A stretch of DNA of 64,000 nucleotides from Osedax frankpressi (taxonomy: Eukaryota; Annelida; Polychaeta; Sabellida; Siboglinidae), in the NCBI GenBank assembly GCA_964035775.1, contig OZ038313.1, positions 6,652,749-6,716,748 on the forward strand, in the 5' to 3' direction. Below, piece by piece: positions 55,001 to 64,000 of this stretch. The position numbers and the translations under genes are program-made. Under the pieces are notes generated by a model that was given only the letters and a program-made list of their open reading frames with translations, did no database searches and was not told where the DNA came from. Positions within the stretch are counted from its first letter, which is position 1, and the number at the start of each line of letters is the position of its first letter.

Positions 55001-58000
55001 ATCTCTTAACTTCTATAACTTAACTGAATACTAAATCTCTTAACTTCTATATCTTAACTGAATACTAAATCTCTTAACTTCTATAACTTAACTGAATACT
55101 AAATCTCTTAACTTCTATAACTTAACTGAATACTAAATCTCTTAACTTCTATAACTTAACTGAATACTAAATCTCTTAACTTCTATAACTTAACTGAATA
55201 CTAAATCTCTTAACTTCTATAACTTAACTGAATACTAAATCTATTAACTTCTATAACTTAACTGAATACTAAATCTCTTAACTTCTATAACTTAACTGAA
55301 TACTAAATCTATTAACTTCTATAACTTAACTGAATACTAAATCTCTTAACTTCTATAACTTAACTGAATACTAAATCTCTTAACTTCTATAACTTAACTG
55401 AATACTAAATCTCTTAACTTCTATAACTTAACTGAATACTAAATCTCTTAACTTCTATATTTTAACTGAATACTAAATCTCTTAACTTCTTAATCTTAAC
55501 TGAATACTAAATCTCTTAACTTCTATATCTTAACTGAATACTAAATCTCTTAACTTCTATAACTTAACTGAATACTAAATCTCTTAACTTCTATATATTA
55601 ACTGAATACTAAATCTATTAACTTCTATATCTTAACTGAATACTAAATATCTTAACTTCTATAACTTAGCTGAATACTAAATCTCTTAACTTCTATAACT
55701 TAACTGAATTCTAAATCTCTTAACTTCTATAACATAACTGAATACTAAATCTCTTAACTTCTATAACTTAACTGAATACTAAATCTCTTAACTTCTATAT
55801 CTTAACTGAATACTAAATTTCTTAACTTCTATAACTTAACTGAATACTAAATCTCTTAACTTCTATAACTTAACTGAATACTAAATCTCTTAACTTCTAT
55901 AACTTAACTGAATACTAAATCTCTTAACTTCTATAACTTAACTGAATACTAAATCTCTTAACTTCTATAACTTAACTGAATTCTAAATCTCTTAACTTCT
56001 ATAACTTAACTGAATACTAAATCTCTTAACTTCTATATCTTAACTGAATACTAAATCTCTTAACTTCTATATCTTAACTTAATACTAAATTTCTTAACTT
56101 CTATAACTTAACTGAATACTAAATCTCTTAACTTCTATATCTTAACTGAATACTAAATCTCTTAACTTCTATAACTTAACTGAATACTAAATCTCTTAAC
56201 TTCTATTACTTAACTGAATACTAAATCTCTTAACTTCTATAACTTAACTAAATACTAAATCTCTTAACTTCTATAACTTAACTGAATACTAAATCTCTTA
56301 ACTTCTATAACTTAACTTAATACTAAATCTCTTAACTTCTATATCTTAACTGAATACTAAATCTCTTAACTCCTCTTAACTCTCTTAACTCCGTAGTATC
56401 TCCTCTATCTAACATCTTTCGTCGAATCCAATCTATCACACTTTAACTTTCTCTATCTAGTCTATATTCTTACAGGTCCAACCGATGTTTGAGGAGACTG
56501 TTACGGGAATCTCATTCCGAAAGAGTCGGCAACTCAAAGTTGAGGGAGCAGCGAGAAATGCTGTTGGCAAATCTCTCCAATACGGAACAGCAATTGCAGG
56601 TTAATATGTTTAGGCTGTTTATCTAATAAAACCATAGTCACTTTATTTCACACTTAGCTTTAACTGCAATCGTAATAATAATTCTAAAACTAACTATGCT
56701 TAATATATATCACTAACCCCATTTCAACCTATTTTTCTTAATCGGGCCTTACCCTTGAACGTAGACCTAAACGAGCCTTTAAACGCTTCCCAGGCTATGC
56801 AGAACCAAGCTGAAGATAAACACCTACAGCTGCAAGACGTTCAGGAATCGCTACGACTGGAACGCGATAACCTCTCCACGTCGTTGGCACGGCAATCCTC
56901 ACTCGACTCTACCAAGGCCCACTTACAAAAACAACTCAAGATCAAGGAGTCTGACTGCAATCGAATGGCTGTCCAGATCCATGTTAGTTGTCATTTCCCT
57001 CTCTTTCGCTCTCCACTCTAATCCTGTTAATTGAACTTATCAATGTTGGATTACATCCAAAATTCTCTCTAAAAACAATATTGAAGAAAACAATATTATT
57101 TTTTAAATTAATTAATCACTTGGTTCAACATATTTATTAAGTATGATGGAATAGTGAAAACACTCCAGAATAATTTATAACATTTATGATTCCCAATTAT
57201 CTACCACTGTTATTTACCCGTGCATCTTCCTCTCCTTCATCTTCTGCCAGGCTCTCGAGGGTTCCCTATCCCAAGAACGCATTGTACACAACCGTCTCAA
57301 CATGGAGAAAACAAAAGTTGAAAATGACAAGGATTCACTGAAAAAAGCCGCCAGGTTTTTATTATTGTTGAATAAATTGAAATTACTTTCTATCTTCTCA
57401 TTATATGTTATTTTTAAAATACGATCTAAAAAATTATTATATTCTATAATATTAATTATTAAATTGTACATCATACATAAGCAGAAATAATATTGTACAA
57501 TTTCGATTATATTCTTTTGTTTATTTCTGATAACTAACAATGGCTTACACGATTATCTACATATCATAACATCGGATAAACTACCTAAATGATTTTCATT
57601 ACCTCCAATACATATTCTATTATAATCTAAAACATTTTTTTACATTGTAACCTTTACGCTCTCGATGACCTTCGCCGGATTTCATTTGACCTCGCAACAA
57701 TACGTGCAATCTACAGGGCTTACAAGATGCGGGCCAACGACAACGAGGGTGCCGTAGCTGCACTAGAGGCGCGTTTGACCTCTAAAGACGCTCTCGTCGA
57801 GGATCTCAGCCGTAAGGTCGCGAACTTTGACGGAGAGGTAGCGGATTCGTCGAAAAAACAAAGTTGCTTTGTAGCGGAGAATTTAGGACTGAAAATGTTA
57901 TTGTTCATGGACGTGTAGTGATCTAGTTGTAAGAGATGGAGTGGGGCTACGAGGGGAGTGTAAGTGATGGGGTCTTGATGGGGCGTGAATATGGTATATG

Positions 58001-61000
58001 AGATATTGGTGTAGTGATATAGGTGTACGAGATCTAGGTGTAGTGAAAGGAGTGTAGGAGATGGGTTTGGGTCGTGAGAGGGTTGTAAATTGATACAAAT
58101 AGGTAATGGGGGCTGGGAGAAAAAAGGTGTAAGAGTGATATTGCAATTTTATTATTAAATCTTTATTTAGAAAATAAGATGTGCCGAAGGAAGGTGTCAT
58201 ATGATTGGGACTCATTGAAGGGAGGTTTAAAAATGCCTGGATAGTAGCTGTCACGTGGTCAATGATTTACAGGCTCTTTGGGACTAGTTATTTTACACAT
58301 TAATAGAAAATATTTTTAGGATTCAATATAGTGTTTGTTATTCCATATAGATATGATTTATATATACATTTGACATAATTAACTTTTCTGGGTAGACCCT
58401 TAACTGATTTCATTGCTCCTATAACCAGTGGCCGGATTAACTCCGTGTTCCTACCTAACGCCCACGTTTGACCCTCGACCCCCATCGCCGCAGGCGAGTC
58501 CAGGAGCTGGAGTCGATTCTCTCCCGTCTCGAAGCCGATTCCAAGTCTCAAGTCGAACAGCTCTCCGGCGAACTTCGACGTCGTACCGAAGAGACCACCG
58601 CCGCTAGGGACTTGGCCCGCGATGCTAAGGTATTGCGTCATCGGCGTGTTGCGTCACGTGCGTGTTCGTCTTTCGTGAATGTATTATATAGTCTTACCGC
58701 AGCATAAACGAATCATGTCAATATGTGTTGCATCATCGCTGTTACATCGCAGCGATTTTTACAATAATGATGACTTCATCATAATTCATTTTATTTGTAT
58801 TATTGTTGTCTGTGTTTCTAGTCTTTTTCACTCTTTTTCACTCTTTTTCAATCTTTTTCACTCTTGTACACTCTTTTTTCACTCTTTTTCACTCTTTTCT
58901 CACTCTTTTTTCACTCTATTTTTCACTCTATTTTTCACTCAATTTTCACTTTATTTTCCTTTACTCACTTGATTCGAAAAGGACAATAGTATATCAATAT
59001 TTCATTTATTATATACCAGTAGGAATTTGTTTGCATATATATATTAAACTGTTGGTTTTATTCATTAATAAGCATGATTAATATCGTCTCGTAACAATGT
59101 TACACTAGAATAAGATTTGCGATTTCGAAGTAGAGAAAATGAGTAATGATACCAAATTATCAATTTTGGAGAAAAGAGTTTCATCTAAAGAACATATTAT
59201 CGAGAATTTAAGAGTAAAGGTAGTTTTTGTTTATGTTTCATATTTATGTTCTATCTACTGACATTATAAATAAATATAATGCTGTAGAAATATCACCGAT
59301 ATTTGAATGTATCGTACATATTTGAATTCATTTATAATATTTTTCTCACCTTTCATCTTTTCAGCATGTTAACATTATCAGATTAGACGAGCTTTTGTGT
59401 TGTTATTAAAATGTTTTATAGGAATTTTGCAAAATAATAATTTACAATGTCCACTCGATTCTCCTCACTTTCACTCCGTTTGCATGTTCCCTCCGCACTT
59501 CGTTAACATATTTCTTCCCAGGATCTGAAGAACAAAGAAGATATCAGTTGTTTGCAAATCGATTCCGAAATAGAAAAAAAGAAATTGATGATTCTCAAAG
59601 AGAATAAAGACTTTGAAATTGATAAAGTAAGTCGTGAATTACATTTCCTAAATATTTTGATATTTTGATTGTTATTTGATGGATAGAAAAATAATTTACA
59701 TTTTATTATCATCTATATTAATTGAAAATTCTTACGAATTTTATCGCAATGAGTGTTTTGAGAATAATTCTTTTTAAATGTTTTATTTGATTAACTTCTT
59801 AATAATTTAATATTGATATTCGTTTATTTTAATATATATTTCTATTTCTCGTGAATATATTAATCACATTCAAATCCTATCCGGAATTCTTTCACTCTTT
59901 CGACTGTACTTATCGGTGTGCGTACGTTAACCGACTCACCCCTACTTAGCCCCTACTTAGCCCCTACTAACCCCTACTAACCCCTACTAACCATATGTAG
60001 ATGAAACATAAGTTGGCCTCGCGAATCGCCGAGCTCGAATTGATTCCGGAGCTGCTGCGCTCCAAGGAACTCGAACTCGCCGAGACCAAAGATTTTCTAT
60101 TCGAACACAAGGACAAGACGAAGCAGTCCTGCGAACTCGTATCCAACCTCACAGATAAGGTGGCAACCGGCTGAAGTCTCCGAGAGTCGGCGCATATTTA
60201 ATTAGAAATTCCCTCAACTATAATATTATTAAATGAATCAATTATTGCGTATGTAATATCGTATCTAGTAAATCATCGATCATACTATCATACTATCTAT
60301 ACTATGAACTTATATTCACTCTTTATTTTGAATGCCGCACGTTGCTGTTTCAATGTTTGAATGATTGTTTGTCGTGATTACAAAAGTAGGATCTCGAAAT
60401 TGTTGATTTTTTATTTTGTAAACAATTTTGACAAAATCTGTAATAATGCTAGTTGGAGACGCAGACGAGGGAATTGGATGGGCTCAGAATGAAACTGAAG
60501 AACTCCCAAGAAGAATCGAGAAGTATTGGTTTCAAACTTCAGGATATTGATAGGTTATAATACATATATATTCCATTAGATTGATATTATACCCTTTGAA
60601 TGGTTCAGTATATAATATATTCTCTCTATAATTACCGGTAGTTACGGTGGATCGTCATATAATATAAGACTTTACTTTCGCTCTGCAGGAAAATGAACGA
60701 GCTTGAACTACAAAACCGCGACTTGATGAATTCTATGAATTCTAGTGAAGAGGTCACTATGCACTATAAGGTAATTAAGCAATACTGGTCAAGCAATACT
60801 GGTCAAGCAATTCATTGCTATATATTTGTAATGTGGTATTTTATTTTATGTATTCTTCTTTAAAATTGTTCTATAATTTTAATTATCAAAATTGAATATT
60901 AATAATATTTATTAAAATCACGATACCAGTAAATAGAATTCAATAATAAGTGAGCTTTAATCAGTTCAGTTTTTAAAGTAAGAATGATAATCATTTAGCA

Positions 61001-61856
61001 TGAGTTAACATCTGCTAATTTCAACACATCCTTCACTTCATTAGCAAAAGTTTGAAGACACGAGTAGGGAGAATATCAGCCTTTGTAGGCAACTCGAAGC
61101 TTCCATTTGCGACGTGAAACATATTTCGGATAACAGCCGTGAGAAGTCTAATACACAGGTTATGCAATAGTAGTTCATAATAGTAGTTCATATATTGAGT
61201 GTTGGTTATTTTAATAAACTTTTAATTATTATTTTAAATAATTCCATAATATCTATACAATATTTACATGTATTACATTAATATATTAATTATATACATG
61301 CTTCAAATAAATTCAACAAATATTTATTTAACTTGTATGTTAACTATTTAACTATTGTATGTTACATATAGTATCCATTTTACAAATTTAATGAATAATC
61401 AATATAATATAATAGATCACTAACATATCTGTGTATAGTAATATATATTATGTTTTAATTAATTTAACCTACAATACAGATAAGGACTTCCCAAAGTCGA
61501 ATAATGGATCTTGAAACTCAATTGAATCAACAGAGATCCGACTTGATCAAGTCTAAACGAGAAAAGGATGAGGTTTATTTTCATTATAGCCTTCCAATAA
61601 TGAAATCAATGCTGCCATGAAATCTATTTCATTCTAATCCTTCCTAACTTGTATTTATAATTACTAGTTCGAAAGGAAAACTTGTAACAAAGTAACTGAT
61701 TTGAAAGACCGTTTGGAGCAAGCTCATTCTACAAATCGTTCCATGCAAAACTATGTTCAATTCCTCAAGAATTCCTATTCGAATGTGTTTTCAACTTCTG
61801 TAGATCCATTTCCTCTAACCAATACCAATACCAATTATGCTTCGAAACAATTCTAA
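39797..61856 (+). CDS. ODF2: ODF2: outer dense fibre protein 2 (cenexin family), about 19 coding exons
   Basis: Coiled-coil protein of sperm outer dense fibres and mother-centriole appendages. Exons: 39797-39907 (ATG), 41443-about 41553, 42460-42586, 43216-43317, 43492-43566, 43853-43935, 56476-56599, 56794-56982, 57251-57354, 57717-57896, 58494-58629, 59109-59219, 59522-59626, 60001-60159, 60453-60553, 60689-60770, 61045-61158, 61480-61572, 61668-61856 (TAA). From 42460 onward all junctions are phase-consistent. Diagnostic matches to vertebrate ODF2: HSVRVQVKSP and IWVPPPGRSS (N-terminus), RDYERKIDGLMGEVACLKNE, EGQQAAKQVAALADTL, DSLKKAAR, and the C-terminal DLKDRLEQAHSTNRSMQNYV followed by QFLKNSYSNVF. 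Sum about 765 residues (vertebrate ODF2 about 830). The join between exons 2 and 3 is unresolved (phase 0 or 1 against 2), and an exon may be missing in 42587-43215. Confidence 0.93.
40017..40072. repeat. (TA)n microsatellite in ODF2 intron 1
   Basis: TA dinucleotides with TATACATA interruption. Nothing else was recognised in this intron (39908-41442). Confidence 0.85.
41575..42125. repeat. CTAAC-rich minisatellite in an ODF2 intron
   Basis: Degenerate tandem units such as CCCACTCTAACTCCCTC and TCTAACCTACTCTAAC, more than 40 CTAAC motifs on the ODF2 sense strand within a C/T-rich tract. It precedes the exon at 42460 by about 330 bases. Confidence 0.9.
43976..56370. repeat. 34-bp satellite, about 365 copies (12.4 kb), in an ODF2 intron
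   Basis: The unit is 34 bp and contains GAATACTAAATCTCTTAAC followed by TTCTATAACTTAACT. Common variants exchange ATAACTTAACT, ATATCTTAACT, CTATCTTAACT and TTAATCTTAACT, and CTGAAT with CTTAAT. It starts about 40 bases after the donor at 43935 and ends about 105 bases before the acceptor at 56475, so it fills the intron. A variant with TCTATCTTAACTAAAT recurs at 44241, 44479, 44955 and 45193, spacings of 238 or 476 bp, i.e. a seven-unit higher-order repeat at the left end. The last kilobase is more diverged. Confidence 0.98.
58815..58960. repeat. TTTTTCACTC repeat in an ODF2 intron
   Basis: About 15 tandem CTTTTTCACT-like units in the intron between exons 58494-58629 and 59109-59219. Pyrimidine-rich on the sense strand. 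Confidence 0.85.
59938..59993 (+). repeat. CCCCTACTAAC repeat at an ODF2 branch-point position
   Basis: Two CCCCTACTTAG units and three CCCCTACTAAC units end 7 bases before the acceptor ATATGTAG|ATG of the exon at 60001. TACTAAC is the canonical branch-point heptamer. Several candidate branch points are therefore repeated within normal distance of the 3' splice site. Confidence 0.85.
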
Positions 61857-62650
61857 AACTCATATAAATAATTATTGCCAAATACTATTTCTATTAAATA
61901 TTTATTTTTATCTGATATTTTTAAACAAATTATTTAATTTCTCTTAATAATCTAACATAGGAATTATGTAAATGAAAATTGTATTATAGGAAATATAGCT
62001 CTAATAAATTTTATTTATACATTACAATTTAATTTATTAAAATTAAATTATTACCTCTCCCAAATCATAATTTGAAATCGTATTATATTCTTCTAGATCA
62101 ATGAATTGCTTATTTATTATTACAATACCGATTATATATCATTGAATAAAGTATTAATTAATTATATCTTTTGATTTTTTCTATTTCGAATATACATTTT
62201 AGAGAATAAGTATTTTGAGTAGATATTTATTTATATACACATATTCAGTTTAAACAGAACAGTGTAAAAATAAAAATAACTGAGTAGATAACAGAATTTG
62301 TAATACTATATATAAATTAATAATCCGTTTAATAAATTAATACGTTTTTCATAAAAATGTAATTATAAATATTTGATAATAAATAGAATATGTAACAAAC
62401 TTTAAAAAGTTTTAGATTAAAATCTCTTATAAATCGTATATTATACTTTGCAATTGAATTCAATAAAATTCTATACAAATGAGGTCAATATAAACAGAAG
62501 TTTGACCAATTAGTTTCTAAGGTGATTCCATATATACAAATATTTACAAAATGGCTGCACTTTTATATACAATTTGTGCAAGAGAATAGAAAATTGAACA
62601 AGATAATACAAATGTTGTTGGTAAATATACACGAGGGAGTGGATGCAGTT
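61857..62650. other. intergenic region between convergent ODF2 and the next gene
   Basis: AT-rich 3' flanks of two convergent genes. AATAAA at 62003-62008 and 62145-62150 are candidate ODF2 poly(A) signals on the plus strand; TTTATT near 62226 is a candidate for the minus-strand gene. Confidence 0.5.
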
Positions 62651-64000
62651 TTAAGATTTTTCCGAGATCATGACACTATTATTACTGTGGGACAATATTT
62701 CTTCTTCCCGGCAGACCTGCGACGGCGGCGACAACGCCTTGTCGAGGGCGTGCAACGAAGCGAATTTCTCGACGGCGGAGTTATCGGCGGGGCTCGCGGG
62801 TCCGGCTACGACTTGAGGAGACCCGGGAGCCACGTCGATAAAGAAAGCATCTTCGTCGTCGTCGTCGCTGTCGCGAGGACTGCACTCGGGACTGTTATTG
62901 TGCAACGGTTGGGCGAGGACGGTCGACTGATGACCTTTGGCCTCGTCTTCCGCGTCGGCTTCGTCTTGTATCGGAGACGCGGGATTCGAGTTACTCGCGG
63001 GAGGAAGAATCGGTTGCAACGAATTTTTCGACGACAGCGCATTCGACGGACTTTTTCTGGCGTCGCCATTCGACAGTCGGTCGATCGCCGGATCTCGTTT
63101 CACGGAGTTCTTGAGAATCGACACCGGAGGCTTGCTTTGGGAATAAGACGCTCGTTGGTATGGCGCAATTGGTTTACTGGCGGCTAGAGGCGGAGGGGAC
63201 GGCCTGGATGGATCGAAGTGAGATCCGGGAGTGGGTAAAAGGGAAGCGCGAGGGGGCGACGTTTGGTCGGAAGGATTCTTAGTCGCAGGGTTTACGGTAG
63301 TTTGCCTGTTGCGGTGTTGGTTGGATTGGTAGGTGCGGTGGTTGTTTGAAGAGCTGTTGACAACGCTGTTCGAATATTTCGGCTGACCACTCTTATTGTT
63401 GTTGGAACTATTGTTAAAACTGTTACTGGATAGCAAGTTTGGTACTTTAGTTTTACTTTCTTTGGTGGCGGATTTCGTGGACTCCTTATTGATCGCGGGT
63501 TTACTCGCGAGATTGTTCGACATCGTTGGCGAGGTTGTGATTGGAACACTAATGGGAGCTCTGGAAGGAATTTTAGCCAGCGGAACCTTTCCGACTGGCG
63601 GCGTAATCTGTTGAGTTAGCAGGTTGCCAGATTCGGTACCGACTGTACCAGAGGTTGTTGCTAGGGTACCATCTTTAGGAGGTGTACTCGGTAAGTTACC
63701 TTGACTAAGAATCATTAAACGTATCATATCTGCAGATGCCTTCGTCTTAGGACCCTCGTCTGCTGGAGTAATTGTTTGCTTGGATTGTTTGTCCGAAATT
63801 TTCGATTGCTTTTCGGAAGGAGTGATTTGTTTAGTCTTGGTCAACTTGTCGATTACGGCGGTTAAAGATGATTTACGATTCCTGATGGGGGCGGGTTTAG
63901 AATCGGAACCATTGCTGCCGGTAGGAGACGGCGCTAATTCTTTGGACAATGTTTTCAGGGGCTTATCTAACTTACTATTGTTATTACTATTCGAAATAGG
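62651..64000 (-). CDS. C-terminal exon of a disordered Ser/Pro/Asn-rich protein, possibly Mediator subunit 1 (partial)
   Basis: An open frame runs from the right edge to a TAA at 62651-62653, about 450 residues, and continues beyond the window. It is low-complexity: Thr/Pro/Ser-rich stretches, an Asn/Ser-rich segment (SFNNSSNNNKSGQ), SPPRASLLPTPG, and an acidic block DSDDDDEDAFFIDVA. The segment RKSSLTAVIDKLTKTKQ resembles the RKPSLSAVIDKLK motif in the C-terminal region of vertebrate MED1, and the acidic block recalls the MED1 C-terminus. Both are short matches in disordered sequence, so the assignment is tentative. If correct, the conserved MED1 N-terminal domain lies to the right of the window. 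Other disordered nuclear proteins are possible. Confidence 0.6.
   Translation of the reverse strand, partial: PISNSNNNSKLDKPLKTLSKELAPSPTGSNGSDSKPAPIRNRKSSLTAVIDKLTKTKQITPSEKQSKISDKQSKQTITPADEGPKTKASADMIRLMILSQGNLPSTPPKDGTLATTSGTVGTESGNLLTQQITPPVGKVPLAKIPSRAPISVPITTSPTMSNNLASKPAINKESTKSATKESKTKVPNLLSSNSFNNSSNNNKSGQPKYSNSVVNSSSNNHRTYQSNQHRNRQTTVNPATKNPSDQTSPPRASLLPTPGSHFDPSRPSPPPLAASKPIAPYQRASYSQSKPPVSILKNSVKRDPAIDRLSNGDARKSPSNALSSKNSLQPILPPASNSNPASPIQDEADAEDEAKGHQSTVLAQPLHNNSPECSPRDSDDDDEDAFFIDVAPGSPQVVAGPASPADNSAVEKFASLHALDKALSPPSQVCREEEILSHSNNSVMISEKS

Noticed and set aside
43976-56370. Possible CRISPR-like array (regular short repeats)
   Set aside because: No unique spacers: the units are directly adjacent and the genome is eukaryotic. 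It is an ordinary satellite.
57898-58254. Minus-strand Pro/His/Thr-rich frame of 118 codons
   Set aside because: It lies over an ODF2 intron with low-complexity GTGTAGTGAT-like sequence and lacks splice or family support.

Overview
The window is a stretch of AT-rich, intron-rich eukaryotic (animal) DNA. Genes are split into many short exons with GT/AG introns. Two of them are recognisable orthologues of sperm/cilium proteins, LRGUK and ODF2. There are no operons, Shine-Dalgarno sites or dense ORFs. The lineage cannot be fixed from sequence alone; a non-vertebrate metazoan such as a sponge, placozoan or cnidarian would fit. An unusually large share of the window is tandem repeat: a 15-bp array of 1.7 kb, two 13-bp pyrimidine-rich arrays of about 2.3 and 4.7 kb, and a 34-bp satellite of about 12.4 kb.

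Layout. 1-890: the last two exons of an unidentified plus-strand gene. 1427-11817 (minus): a complete LRGUK gene, for which I could build a phase-consistent model of 17 coding exons (658 codons plus stop). 12.0-16.2 kb: AT-rich intergenic DNA, a compound AT/GT microsatellite and the 3' end of a CR1/L2-like LINE (minus). 13862-24136 and 24337-37361: two copies of one 10-13 kb segment separated by a run of exactly 200 N. Each copy holds the LINE end, an unrecognised plus-strand gene (a large basic exon plus a short second exon), and a long pyrimidine-rich 13-bp array that appears to be coding. The copies abut the gap at precisely the points expected if two overlapping contigs (probably two haplotypes) had been scaffolded end to end, so the duplication is probably false. 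39797-61856 (plus): ODF2, about 19 exons, with the 34-bp satellite filling one intron. 62651-64000 (minus): the C-terminal end of a disordered Ser/Pro/Asn-rich protein that weakly resembles Mediator subunit MED1; it runs off the window.

How the parts relate. LRGUK (sperm manchette/axoneme assembly) and ODF2 (outer dense fibres, centriolar appendages) act in the same cell type, and the unknown gene lies between them. The most original observations are two. First, a 13-bp coding minisatellite reads the same 13-residue peptide cycle in every frame, so adding or losing units never creates a stop. Second, the intronic tandem arrays in both LRGUK and ODF2 repeatedly carry branch-point-like motifs (CTAAC, TTAAC, TACTAAC) with pyrimidine tracts in the sense direction of the host gene and close to 3' splice sites, as if they had grown out of splice-acceptor sequence.
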